Of a DNA stretch of 40,240 nucleotides, positions 16,130 through 23,809 are shown piece after piece. Source of the stretch: Alphaproteobacteria bacterium (lineage in GTDB: Bacteria > Pseudomonadota > Alphaproteobacteria > RF32 > CAG-239); assembly GCA_017460085.1 (NCBI GenBank), contig JAFUBQ010000012.1, positions 1 to 40,240 on the forward strand, in the 5' to 3' direction. Position numbers and translations under genes: made by a program. The first letter of the stretch is position 1. Each line of letters opens with the position of its first letter. Under the pieces are notes generated by a model. The model was not told the origin of the DNA, searched no databases, and saw only the letters and a list, made by a program, of their open reading frames with translations.

Positions 16130-17647
16130 TCAGTAGCTTCTGGCGTAGATAACGTCCATAGTGGCGTCTTTGCCGGTGAGCAGGCATTTCCCGCTTGTGC
16201 CGCTTTGGTCAAACGGAATGCAGCGAATAGTGATTTTCATCGCTTTCAAAATTTCTTCCGTTGCCGTATCAGCGCACCATTTGCCGCGCACAAATGCCAC
16301 TTTGCCTTGCTTGCCGTCTTCTATCCATTCGTTAGAATTGGCAAAATATGCGGCAAAATTTTCCGGCGTGGTAATATCGGTGCGGATGTTGGCTTCTAAA
16401 CGCGCTTTTGCTTTATCAAACATTTGCTGCTGCAAAAGCTCTAAGCGCTGACCGATGTTGGCGACAAACTCATCGGCTTGCATAATTTTTTTACCCTCAG
16501 GCTGGCCGAGATATATGCGTTCTTTCACCATTAAACCGTTATTATCAGCATCGCGCGGACCAATTTCGCAAACCATCGGCGCGCCTTTTCTAATCCATTC
16601 CCACGATTTATCAACGCTTGCTTTATCACGAGAATCAATTTTAACGCGAATTTTTTCGCCGAAAGCTGTCTGACTTTTAATTTTTTGCTGCAACTCGGCA
16701 ATGTAGTTCATAACCCGTTCAGTATCTTCCGCTTTTTTAATAATCGGCACAATCACAACCTGATATGGTGCCACATGCGGCGGAACCACCATGCCGTCAT
16801 CATCGGCATGACACATAATTGCACCGCCGATAAGCCGCGTGGAAACGCCCCACGAAGTTGTATAGGCAAATTCCGGTTCATTATTTTGATTAACAAACTT
16901 AATGTTTGCTGATTTTGCAAAATTTTGCCCCAAAAAGTGAGATGTTCCGGCTTGTAAGGCTTTGCCGTCTTGCATCATTGCTTCAATACAATAGGTATCA
17001 ATAGCCCCTGGAAACTTTTCGTGTTCCGGCTTGCGTCCCACTAAAACCGGCATTGCCAAAGCATTTTCACTAAAATCACGATAAACCTCAAGCATTTTAA
17101 CGGTTTCTTCTTCCGCTTCTTTCATGCTGGCATGAACGGTGTGTCCCTCTTGCCACAAAAATTCGCGTGTGCGCAAAAACAGGCGAGGGCGCATTTCCCA
17201 ACGCACCACATTGGCCCATTGATTAAGCAAAATCGGCAAATCACGATACGATTTAACCCATTTAGCAAACGAATCGGCAATAATTGTTTCACTGGTCGGG
17301 CGCACAATCAGCGGTTCTTCCAAAGGCGATGACGGCTTCAACTTACCTTCTTCATTGATTAAACGTGAATGTGTTACAACCGCCATTTCTTTAGCAAAAC
17401 CTTCCACATGGTCGGCTTCTTTTTGGAAAAAAGAAAGAGGAATAAACATCGGAAAATAATAATTTTCGTGTCCGGTTTCTTTAATTTTTTCATCTAAAAC
17501 CCGCTGAATGCGTTCCCAAATGCCATATCCCCAAGCCTTCATCACCATACAGCCCGGTGAAACGGAATTTTCTGCCATATCGGCTTCAGAAACCACATTT
17601 TGATACCATTCCGGATAGTTCTGCTTGCGTGTTGTTTTCATTGCCAT
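16130..17647 (-). CDS. proS: Prolyl-tRNA synthetase, eukaryote/archaeal-like type
   Basis: This class II synthetase charges tRNA-Pro. The 505 residues show motif 2 around VVRWEMRPRLFLRTREFLWQ, motif 3 GGAIMCHADDDGMVVPPH and the RPTSE substrate loop. It has no bacterial INS editing insertion between motifs 2 and 3. It carries the extra C-terminal domain of the archaeal/eukaryotic-like class, ending in Tyr (YARSY). Most alphaproteobacteria have the short bacterial form, so this type is notable. It follows pheT by 12 bp and ends at a strong terminator. Either of two neighbouring ATGs (17647 or 17641) could be the start. Confidence 0.95.
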   Translation of the reverse strand: MAMKTTRKQNYPEWYQNVVSEADMAENSVSPGCMVMKAWGYGIWERIQRVLDEKIKETGHENYYFPMFIPLSFFQKEADHVEGFAKEMAVVTHSRLINEEGKLKPSSPLEEPLIVRPTSETIIADSFAKWVKSYRDLPILLNQWANVVRWEMRPRLFLRTREFLWQEGHTVHASMKEAEEETVKMLEVYRDFSENALAMPVLVGRKPEHEKFPGAIDTYCIEAMMQDGKALQAGTSHFLGQNFAKSANIKFVNQNNEPEFAYTTSWGVSTRLIGGAIMCHADDDGMVVPPHVAPYQVVIVPIIKKAEDTERVMNYIAELQQKIKSQTAFGEKIRVKIDSRDKASVDKSWEWIRKGAPMVCEIGPRDADNNGLMVKERIYLGQPEGKKIMQADEFVANIGQRLELLQQQMFDKAKARLEANIRTDITTPENFAAYFANSNEWIEDGKQGKVAFVRGKWCADTATEEILKAMKITIRCIPFDQSGTSGKCLLTGKDATMDVIYARSY

Positions 17648-17659
17648 TTCAATTTTCTC

Positions 17660-20044
17660 CTATCTCAGTTCACCGCCGGTTTTTTTACCGACTTCAACAA
17701 TGATTTTATTCATCAAATTTTCAATATCTTTATCGGTAAAAGTTTGTTCAATCGGCTGGAATGTAAGGCTGATAGCCACCGATTTTTTACCTTCCGGCAA
17801 ATTGCCGCCTTCAAAAATATCAAAAATACGCACGTCGGTAATATGGCTACGGTCAGCATTTTTCGCCGCTGCCATAATTGCCGCCGCCGTCACATCTTTA
17901 TCTACCACAAATGCCAAATCTTTATCCATTGGCTGAAAAGCTGAAAGTTCCAGCTTTTTACGAGCTTTTTCTTGGGCTTTGCGCGGCAAAGGAATGTTGT
18001 TCAAATTAACCTCAAAAGCCATCACTCGCATTTTGATATCAAGAGCCTTCAAAACACTCGGATGAATTTCGCCGAAATATGCCAGCACATTTTTACCCAA
18101 ACGAATTGTTCCCGAACGTCCAGGGTGATAATAACTCGGTGCATCGGCAGTTATCTGCGGATTTTCATATGGACCGTTGGCCGCCGCAATAACCGCTAAA
18201 GCATCGGCTTTAGCATCAAACACATCATAAGCTCTGGCGGCACCGCTCCAATCTTTTTTAGCTGTTTGACCGCATCGCACACCGCTGGCAGACATATGTT
18301 GTTCCGTAGGGTTTCTGCCGTCAAATACCGGACCTACTTCAAACAATGCCAAATTAGCATAGCTGCGGGCAATATTATTTTTAACCGCAGTCAGTAAATT
18401 TGGTAAAATTGACGGGCGCATTTCGTTAAGCTCTTTAACAATCGGATTGTGCAGCAAAATTGCTTCTCTATTTTGGCGGAAATATTGGGCAATATCGCTA
18501 TCGGCAAAGCTCCATGTTACTGTTTCATACATGCCGCGCAAGGCCAGTTCATGCTTTACTACAACCGCATTATGCTGTTCGGCGGTCAAAATTGGTTTCG
18601 GCAGTTGGTCATGCGGTAAAGATACAGCCGGAATTTCATCAAGGCCAATCATGCGAACAACTTCTTCAACCAAATCATGCTCGCCTTCAATATCACCGCG
18701 CCAGCTTGGTGAAACAGCCTTAATTTTACCGTTTTCAAACGATACTTCAAAGCCGAGATTTTGCAAAATTTGCATCGATTTTTCTTTTTCAACAGGCATG
18801 CCGATTAATGTTTCTAAACGTTCCGGACGCAAATATGCCGTTTGCGGGGTATATTCTTCCGTGCCGACTATGCTTAAATCAGATGCTTCTCCGCCGCAAA
18901 TGTCTAAAATTAGCTGTGTGGCATAATCTGAACCGCTGATATTCGATTTAGGGTCAACCCAGCGTTCATAGCGATAGCGTGAATCAGAATCTATTTGCAA
19001 ATGGCGACCGGTTTTTGCAATACATTCAGGCTTAAACAAGGCACATTCAAGCAAAACATTTGTCGTATCTGCCGAACAGCCTTTTTCCAAGCCGCCCATA
19101 ATACCGCCCAAACATTGCACGCCTTCATCATCGCAAATGCCTAAAGCATAATCAGGCAAAATATATTCCTTTTCATTTAAAGCCACAAACTTTTCGCCGC
19201 TTTTTGCCATACGCACGGTAATGTTGCCGCTCAATTTATCGGCATCAAACACATGCAGCGGCCGCGCCAAATCATAATTGATATAATTTGTAATATCCAC
19301 CAGCGGCGAAATGGAATGAATACCGATGGCATTCAATCGGTCTTTCATCCATTTTGGGGTTTCGGCATGGTTATTAACGCCTTTAATGTAGCGCCCCGTA
19401 TAAGTAGGACATTCGGCCGGACAATTAACCGTAATGTTAATCGGGTTGGCAAATTTACCGGTTGTTTTGCTGATGTTAAGCGGTTTTAATTTTCCTAAAC
19501 CGGCGGCGGCCAAATCGCGTGCAATACCGCGCACGCCCAAACATTCTGCTCGGTTTGGGGTAATAGAAATTTCAATGACCGGATCAATATCCAAAACTTC
19601 TGCTGCACTAACTCCGAGCGGTGTATCAGCCGGCAATTCAATAATTGCATCATGCGAAGAACCGACACCGATTTCATCAACCGCACACATCATGCCGCAG
19701 CTTTCAACACCGCGGATTGTGGTCTTTTTCAAACGCTCGTTATATAGCGGAATAAGTGTTCCTTCTTTAGCAAAAATGCCAATCAGTCCTTCACGCACAT
19801 TCGGTGCTCCGCAAACAACTTGATATTTATCTGTGCCGTCATTAACGCATAAAACATGTAATTTATCGGCATCAGGGTGATTTTCAACACTATCAATGCG
19901 TGCAACCACAAAATCTTTAAGACCTGCCGACGGATCAGTTACTTCTTCAACTTCTAAGCCAATTCTTGTTAAAGTATCGCAAATTTCGCTAAGTGTTGCT
20001 GTTGTTTCTAAATGCTCTTTAAGCCAAGAAAGTGTTAATTTCAT
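17660..20044 (-). CDS. pheT: Phenylalanyl-tRNA synthetase beta subunit
   Basis: This is the beta chain of the (alpha-beta)2 PheRS. The 794 residues contain, in order, an N-terminal EMAP-like tRNA-binding domain (VARIDSVENHPDADKLHVL), the B3/B4 editing region (RYIKGVNNHAETPKWMKDRL onward), the B5 domain (YLRPERLETLIGMPVEKEKS), a catalytic-like domain and a C-terminal FDX-ACB anticodon-binding domain (FQPMDKDLAFVVDKDVTAAA). Length matches the usual 790-800. Its start overlaps the pheS stop in an ATGA arrangement, a sign of coupled translation for the two subunits. Confidence 0.97.
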   Translation of the reverse strand: MKLTLSWLKEHLETTATLSEICDTLTRIGLEVEEVTDPSAGLKDFVVARIDSVENHPDADKLHVLCVNDGTDKYQVVCGAPNVREGLIGIFAKEGTLIPLYNERLKKTTIRGVESCGMMCAVDEIGVGSSHDAIIELPADTPLGVSAAEVLDIDPVIEISITPNRAECLGVRGIARDLAAAGLGKLKPLNISKTTGKFANPINITVNCPAECPTYTGRYIKGVNNHAETPKWMKDRLNAIGIHSISPLVDITNYINYDLARPLHVFDADKLSGNITVRMAKSGEKFVALNEKEYILPDYALGICDDEGVQCLGGIMGGLEKGCSADTTNVLLECALFKPECIAKTGRHLQIDSDSRYRYERWVDPKSNISGSDYATQLILDICGGEASDLSIVGTEEYTPQTAYLRPERLETLIGMPVEKEKSMQILQNLGFEVSFENGKIKAVSPSWRGDIEGEHDLVEEVVRMIGLDEIPAVSLPHDQLPKPILTAEQHNAVVVKHELALRGMYETVTWSFADSDIAQYFRQNREAILLHNPIVKELNEMRPSILPNLLTAVKNNIARSYANLALFEVGPVFDGRNPTEQHMSASGVRCGQTAKKDWSGAARAYDVFDAKADALAVIAAANGPYENPQITADAPSYYHPGRSGTIRLGKNVLAYFGEIHPSVLKALDIKMRVMAFEVNLNNIPLPRKAQEKARKKLELSAFQPMDKDLAFVVDKDVTAAAIMAAAKNADRSHITDVRIFDIFEGGNLPEGKKSVAISLTFQPIEQTFTDKDIENLMNKIIVEVGKKTGGELR

Positions 20045-21150
20045 CGTGCCAATCCTCCGTTATTACTCAAACCGCCGGTCATAGAAGAAATATCAAGCGG
20101 CGTAAATCCATAATGTTTCAGCCAACGCACATCTGATTCAAAAAATGTGCGCAAATCAGGAATGCCATATTTAAGCATAGCTAAACGGTCTATACCTAAC
20201 CCGAAAGCAAACCCCTGATATTCGTCCGGATTAATGCCTCCAGCTTTCAAAACATTAGGGTGAACCATTCCGCAGCCGAGAACTTCAAGCCAATCAGTGC
20301 CGGCACCGACCTTGAGTTCGGTTTTTGTTTTTAAGCAACCGATATCCATTTCAGCCGAAGGTTCTGTGAATGGAAAATATGACGGACGATAACGTACCGG
20401 AAGTTCATCAAGTTCAAAAAACGCTTTCATAAAATCATATAAGCAGCCTTTTAAATGTGCCATAGTAATATTTTTATCAATTACTAATCCTTCAATTTGG
20501 TGAAACATCGGCGTATGTGTGGCATCGTAATCGGAACGATATGTTCTTCCCGGTGCCACAATACGGATAGGCGGACGCTTATTTTCCATGGTGCGAATCT
20601 GCATACCAGAAGTGTGGGTGCGCACAACATAAGCCGTATCCATATCAAACGGCTTTTGCGGATTATCATTAATATAAAAAGTGTCTTGCATTTGGCGGGC
20701 AGGGTGGTTTGCCGGCATATTCAGTGCGTTAAAGTTATGAAATTGGTCTTCAATATCCGGCCCATTTGCTACATCAAAACCCATTTGCCCGAAAATAGCC
20801 GTAACTTCTTCATAAATTTTACTTACCGGATGAATGCGTCCCTGTGTTTCCGGACGAATTGGTAAAGTTACATCAATTTTTTCTTGTGCTAATTTAGCAT
20901 TTAATGCTTGTTCTTCTAAAATTTTTTTACGATTTTCTAAAGAAGTTTCCACCTCGGTTTTCAGCACATTTAAACCTTTGCCAAGAGCAATTTTTTCTTC
21001 TAGCGGTAAAGCACCTAAACCTCTCATCATCTCGGTAATTTGCCCTTTTTTACCCAGCACCGAAACACGAACATCATCAAGTTCTTTCAGCTCTTTACAG
21101 GTGTTGATTTTTTCTATAATTTCACTTTTTAAGTTTTCTAAATTTTCCAT
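20041..21150 (-). CDS. pheS: Phenylalanyl-tRNA synthetase alpha subunit
   Basis: This is the catalytic alpha chain of PheRS, 369 residues from the ATG at 21150. The N-terminal coiled coil (about 1-90) is followed by class II motif 1 around HPVSKIYEEVTAIFGQMGFD, motif 2 (VRTHTSGMQIR and APGRTYRSD) and motif 3 (GFAFGLGIDRLAML). The upstream TTG extension is rejected because it runs through the terminator-like hairpin at 21183-21220. The chosen ATG has AAAGG eight bases ahead. It is coupled to pheT by an ATGA overlap. Confidence 0.96.
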   Translation of the reverse strand: MENLENLKSEIIEKINTCKELKELDDVRVSVLGKKGQITEMMRGLGALPLEEKIALGKGLNVLKTEVETSLENRKKILEEQALNAKLAQEKIDVTLPIRPETQGRIHPVSKIYEEVTAIFGQMGFDVANGPDIEDQFHNFNALNMPANHPARQMQDTFYINDNPQKPFDMDTAYVVRTHTSGMQIRTMENKRPPIRIVAPGRTYRSDYDATHTPMFHQIEGLVIDKNITMAHLKGCLYDFMKAFFELDELPVRYRPSYFPFTEPSAEMDIGCLKTKTELKVGAGTDWLEVLGCGMVHPNVLKAGGINPDEYQGFAFGLGIDRLAMLKYGIPDLRTFFESDVRWLKHYGFTPLDISSMTGGLSNNGGLAR

Positions 21151-21169
21151 TGTTGAAACCTTTATTTGT

Positions 21170-21220
21170 TCAAAAAAAATAAAAAAGAGCCGGCCGGAAA
21201 TGCCTGAAGCCAACTCTTTT
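21170..21220 (-). terminator. Terminator/attenuator hairpin between rplT and pheS
   Basis: On the minus strand a 12-bp stem with two wobbles (AAAAGAGTTGGC / GCCGGCTCTTTT) is followed by a long T-rich run. It lies 27 bp after rplT and 33 bp before the pheS start. In many bacteria pheST is controlled by attenuation or by read-through from the ribosomal protein genes. This hairpin is well placed for that, but no leader peptide or T-box was identified. Confidence 0.65.
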
Positions 21221-21247
21221 TTATCAAATTTATTTGTATCTTTTATA

Positions 21248-21604
21248 TTACTTAAGAGCCGCTTTGGCAGTTTCTACCAACTTAGCAAATGCTTGGGGCT
21301 CCTTCAAAGCGATATCAGCTAAAACTTTACGGTCAAGCTCAATACCTGCTTTACCAAGCCCGCTGATAAATCGAGAATAAGTCATATCATGGATACGTGT
21401 GGCAGCGTTAATACGTTGAATCCACAAAGAGCGGAAACTTCTTTTCTTTGCTTTTCTATCACGGTATGCATATTGCAAACCTTTTTCAACTTTTTCAACA
21501 GCTACTCTGAATACATTTTTGTTACGACCTCTATAACCTTTCGCCATATTCAAAATTTTTTTATGACGAGCGTGAGCCGTTAAACCTCTTTTAACACGAG
21601 ACAT
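21248..21604 (-). CDS. rplT: Ribosomal protein L20 (bL20)
   Basis: This is a 118-residue large-subunit protein needed early in 50S assembly and an autogenous regulator in many bacteria. The start [18 protein letters not shown], the middle [15 protein letters not shown] and the [17 protein letters not shown] segment are diagnostic. It follows rpmI by 15 bp. The usual infC is not adjacent; a tRNA gene on the other strand lies upstream of the pair instead. Confidence 0.97.
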   Translation of the reverse strand: MSRVKRGLTAHARHKKILNMAKGYRGRNKNVFRVAVEKVEKGLQYAYRDRKAKKRSFRSLWIQRINAATRIHDMTYSRFISGLGKAGIELDRKVLADIALKEPQAFAKLVETAKAALK

Positions 21605-21619
21605 ATCTTATCCTCCCTC

Positions 21620-21814
21620 TTAAATAAACGGTAAAAACTTTTTAACAAACTTGTTGGCAACATCAATTAAACGTGTGCCGCGAGCGTGTCTTTTTTGTTT
21701 TGTCGGCTTGTTAAAGAGAAGGTGTCTCTTAAACGAGTGATTTCTTTTAATTTTGCCGGTTCCGGTAGCGCTGAAGCGTTTTGCGGCGGCTTTTTTAGTT
21801 TTTAATTTTGGCAT
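21620..21814 (-). CDS. rpmI: Ribosomal protein L35 (bL35)
   Basis: This is a 64-residue basic large-subunit protein. [14 protein letters not shown] at the N-terminus and [16 protein letters not shown] are typical. The ATG at 21814 is preferred over an in-frame ATG five codons upstream, because AAGGGAA sits at normal distance and the family starts with MPK. It is the first gene of the rpmI-rplT-pheS-pheT-proS cluster. A good promoter lies about 80 bp upstream. infC, which often precedes it, is absent. Confidence 0.96.
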   Translation of the reverse strand: MPKLKTKKAAAKRFSATGTGKIKRNHSFKRHLLFNKPTKQKRHARGTRLIDVANKFVKKFLPFI

Positions 21815-21894
21815 TTTATTCCCTTTCATCTATCTGGAATTAACAACAAGCTGTCAGGCATGCCTTTTTCGCCCGAACAACTCAAACAACAGTG

Positions 21895-21923
21895 CTTATA
21901 ACGCAATCTTTTTTAAATTGCAA
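21895..21923 (-). promoter_or_regulatory. Sigma70-type promoter of the rpmI cluster
   Basis: Reading the minus strand, TTGCAA (21918-21923) and TATAAG (21895-21900) are separated by exactly 17 bp. The untranslated leader to rpmI is about 75 nt and includes a GGCATGCC palindrome. The nearby tRNA-Lys promoter uses the same TTGCAA hexamer. Confidence 0.55.
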
Positions 21924-21997
21924 GCATTTTATTTGATTAAATCAGTTTTTTATAAATTGCATAGATATACAATTGTGAAAAAAAAATAAAAAAATGT

Positions 21998-22026
21998 TGC
22001 AAAAAAAAATATATTGATTTATACAT
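21998..22026 (+). promoter_or_regulatory. Sigma70-type promoter of tRNA-Lys
   Basis: TTGCAA (21998-22003) and TATACA (22021-22026) are 17 bp apart. The expected start point falls about 10 bp before the tRNA 5' end at 22045. The A-rich spacer suggests a curved promoter. Confidence 0.6.
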
Positions 22027-22044
22027 AGCTTGTTTTGAAAATAT

Positions 22045-22121
22045 GCGTGCGTAGCTCAGTTGGCTAGAGCAACTGACTCTTAATCAGTGGGTCCAGGGTT
22101 CGAATCCCTGCGCGCGTACCA
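22045..22121 (+). tRNA. tRNA-Lys (anticodon CTT)
   Basis: A full cloverleaf can be drawn. The acceptor stem pairs GCGTGCG with CGCGCGT (with G-T pairs at ends). The D arm is GCTC...GAGC, and the anticodon stem ACTGA/TCAGT encloses CTCTTAA, giving anticodon CTT, which reads AAG. The T arm is CAGGG TTCGAAT CCCTG, then A and an encoded CCA. A promoter precedes it and a terminator follows at 22130-22152. Its last 12 bases are duplicated at 22273-22284. Confidence 0.95.
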
Positions 22122-22129
22122 ATAATAAG

Positions 22130-22152
22130 ACCGGCCTTGAGCCGGTTTTTTT
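22130..22152 (+). terminator. Terminator of tRNA-Lys
   Basis: A 6-bp stem (ACCGGC / GCCGGT) with a 5-base loop is followed by seven Ts, starting eight bases after the tRNA CCA end. Confidence 0.8.
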
Positions 22153-22284
22153 ATTGGTTAGAGCAGTAAGGGATAAGAACCCTGAGAAAAGGGTTCGACC
22201 AGGAGGAGAGGCAGACGAGAGTATGCCGGTGAGCGAAGCGAGCGACGACGCAGCGGCGAAGCCAATCCTAAAGCGCGTACCAAT
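22153..22284 (+). pseudogene. Possible tRNA remnant split by a GC-rich repeat
   Basis: After the tRNA-Lys terminator the sequence shows pieces of a tRNA in the right order. A D-arm-like TTGGTTAGAGCA (about 22154-22165) comes first, then a T-arm-like GGGTTCGA around 22191-22198, and finally GCGCGTACCAAT (22273-22284), identical to the tRNA-Lys 3' end plus flank. The repeat at 22201-22267 sits between the last two pieces, and a second terminator follows. This reads as a decayed second tRNA gene, or as the result of a past integration into the tRNA 3' end. No functional cloverleaf can be drawn. Confidence 0.4.
22201..22267 (+). repeat. GC-rich dispersed repeat, copy A
   Basis: These 67 bases recur in reverse complement at 40083-40149 with only two mismatches. 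They are much richer in G and C than the surroundings and contain the near-palindromic GAGCGAAGCGAGC. They lie within the tRNA-like remnant. Confidence 0.8.
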
Positions 22285-22288
22285 GTTT

Positions 22289-22315
22289 AAGCCTTGATTT
22301 TTCAAGGCTTTTTTT
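22289..22315 (+). terminator. Second terminator after the tRNA remnant
   Basis: A perfect 9-bp stem (AAGCCTTGA / TCAAGGCTT) with a TTTT loop is followed by a T run. It begins five bases after the duplicated tRNA 3' end and so mimics the tRNA-terminator arrangement of the intact gene. Confidence 0.75.
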
Positions 22316-22417
22316 GTTTTTTGGAATTGAAAATCAGGTCTGCACCCAAAATGTAAAAGCGTTACAAATCAAGCATTTACACTTAAACCGTCGTCAAAAT
22401 AACGTCTGGAGGCTGAA

Positions 22418-22792
22418 ATGTTTAAAAAGTGTGATGTAAACTGTGATGCAAAAGTTCCTCATTTAGTATAGCGCAATAATATTTTTTATTATAGAGTCGA
22501 GTTACCACGCATAAATAATAAACGCAGATATATGCGGATGTCGTTGCATACAGACAATTTTTATGAAGCAAGGGAAATGATAAAGAATATGACAACAAGC
22601 AATAAATGGCCTTTTGATGAATTACGTCGCCTTTTCAACAACTTAATATTTGAATATGATTCCAACAATGGAAATATCGGTATGTTGTCACCGTTTCAGA
22701 TGCAAAAACGGTTGTCGAAACGCAACAAAACAGAGGATATATCGCAGTTATATATGTTAATAAATTTTAGCTCCAGACTACTGTCTGTTTAG
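22418..22792 (+). pseudogene. Decayed tyrosine-recombinase (integrase) N-terminus
   Basis: ATG at 22418, with GGAGG seven bases ahead, opens a frame that meets TAG at 22469-22471 after 17 codons and then continues open to 22790-22792. After the stop it reads RNNIFYYRVELP, then NNKRRYMRMSLHTDNFYEAREM. This resembles the N-terminal domain of phage-type integrases (DUF6538-like: FYYRxxxP...RxSLxTxxxxEAxxM). The catalytic C-terminal domain with its Arg-His-Arg-Tyr set is not found downstream. A broken integrase directly after a tRNA gene fits an old tRNA-targeting island. The assignment is by pattern only. Confidence 0.5.
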
Positions 22793-23270
22793 CTAATGTA
22801 TTACCGATGACATCAAGTCCCATAAAAGCCATGTCGCCATTATGCTGATGACACTAACAGCCACAGGCTGTAATGTCAAAATAAGCACGGCGACAACAGC
22901 AGAAGGCAGCAAGTAAGAGTTATTTATTCTCCTTATTCTACAGCATTACACTTGCCCTTATATTCCCTAAAACTTGAGCCGATTACAGCTTATAAAGACT
23001 ATGTTGTGTCGTATTGTTCCAAGGAAATGCGTGTCATAAGCGATATTATCGACACCGACCGCATTATTCCGTTACATGTGTTGTTTGATATTCTGCAAAA
23101 AGGTGACTACGAAAAATTTATAGAACTTGGTAAACAGCGCGGTATGAGCCGCAATAAGACCAATGAAGCATTGAGAGCAGCTCTCAAAGATGAGGTTGTG
23201 TTTCATGAAGTTTGTTCCGGAGGCGTGGAACGTTCTCAGATAGTAAATAAAATAAGAGATTTATGATTCG
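22793..23270 (+). other. Remnant region without an intact recognised gene
   Basis: Between the broken integrase and IS copy 2 there is no convincing complete gene. A 24-codon ORF (22842-22916) has a lipobox-like LTATGC near its N-terminus and could be the start of a degraded lipoprotein. A 104-codon ORF follows (see 22952-23266). Base composition differs from the core genes nearby, and stops and frame changes are frequent. I read it as decayed mobile-element DNA; the origin is unknown. Confidence 0.4.
22952..23266 (+). CDS. Hypothetical protein or fragment in the tRNA-Lys island
   Basis: The 104-residue ORF is not recognised. It opens with TTG and has no clear ribosome-binding site; the frame stays open some 80 bases further upstream. 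It may therefore be the C-terminal part of a longer broken gene. The sequence is soluble and helical in character (LFDILQKGDYEKFIELGKQR, then NKTNEALRAALKDEVVFHEV). It ends just before the left-end hairpin of IS copy 2 and may have been cut by that insertion. Confidence 0.35.
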   Translation: MPLYSLKLEPITAYKDYVVSYCSKEMRVISDIIDTDRIIPLHVLFDILQKGDYEKFIELGKQRGMSRNKTNEALRAALKDEVVFHEVCSGGVERSQIVNKIRDL

Positions 23271-23279
23271 AACGTAACA

Positions 23280-23299
23280 CTACCTGCGTAAGCAGGTAG
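23280..23299 (+). repeat. IS left-end hairpin, GTAA loop
   Basis: CTACCTGC / GCAGGTAG is a perfect 8-bp stem around GTAA. It precedes the transposase frame and corresponds to the left-end palindrome of IS200/IS605 elements. The stem differs from the right-end hairpin but the loop is identical. Confidence 0.65.
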
Positions 23300-23373
23300 A
23301 TGTAGACAATCCTAAATCTTCGCGCTATACTGCGGTTATAGAAGAAATAAAGTATAGCAAACAAAGCAATTGC

Positions 23374-23778
23374 GTGTATCACTGCCACTATCATATAGTG
23401 ATAGTGACAAAATACCGTAAGAAGATATTCAACGCTGGTGTATATGGATTTTTTAAGAAACGGTTGATAGAAATTCATGAACACTACCCACAAATATACT
23501 TAATAGAACAAAATCATGACAGAGACTATATACATCTGTTGGTTTCGATACCACCAAAGATGAGTGTGGGTAGTGTTGTGCGCATAATAAAATCAAACAC
23601 GGCGAGGGATTTGAAAAAGCAATACCTGTTTCTTAAAAAATGCTATTTCGGTACATAAAGTGTTTGGTCAGATGGGTATTTTGACAGTACCGTAGGGGTT
23701 AATGAGGCAGTGATACAACGCTATATAGAATATCAAGGACGAGAAGATTTAGGACAAGCTTGGCTTGACCTAAAATGA
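23374..23778 (+). pseudogene. tnpA: IS200-like transposase TnpA with internal stop, HUH motif mutated
   Basis: The frame from GTG 23374 reads YHCHYHIVIVTKYRKKIF and continues as in copy 1. It meets the same TAA at 23656-23658 and then runs open to 23776-23778 with the tail that holds the catalytic Tyr (codon 23722-23724). In addition the HUH motif is DYIHLLV instead of DHIHLLV, so one metal-binding His is lost. This copy is dead twice over. The frame is open upstream of the GTG, so the original start is uncertain. Confidence 0.75.
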
Positions 23779-23780
23779 TA

Positions 23781-23800
23781 CCACCGGCGTAAGCCGGTGG
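23781..23800 (+). repeat. IS right-end hairpin of copy 2
   Basis: It is identical to the hairpin at 396-415: an 8-bp stem, CCACCGGC / GCCGGTGG, with a GTAA loop, eight bases inside the element boundary. Confidence 0.75.
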
Positions 23801-23809
23801 AGTTTCATA

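Larger units (their letters stand above)
23272..23808 (+). mobile_element. IS200/IS605-like element, copy 2
   Basis: This copy shows both ends. The left-end hairpin at 23280-23299 has an 8-bp stem and the right-end hairpin at 23781-23800 an 8-bp stem; both have a GTAA loop. Between them lies a TnpA-like frame with an internal stop. From 23386 on it matches copy 1 at about 97 percent. The right boundary is two bases from the stop codon of the convergent gtrA-like gene. The left limit is approximate. Confidence 0.8.

Noticed and set aside
21151..21213. TTG-started N-terminal extension of PheS with a Phe-rich stretch (FFIFF), as a possible attenuation leader peptide
   Set aside because: The Phe codons simply come from the T run of the terminator hairpin, there is no separate stop, and the family start fits the ATG at 21150.
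22084..22305. Minus-strand ORF ending in RAQGFEPWTH over the tRNA-Lys region
   Set aside because: It runs antisense through the tRNA and its terminator. Proteins ending this way are well-known artefacts of tRNA loci.
1..23808. Composite transposon formed by the two IS200-like copies
   Set aside because: The 22.8 kb between them is core housekeeping DNA, the elements are in direct orientation with dead transposases, and IS200-type elements do not form classical composites.
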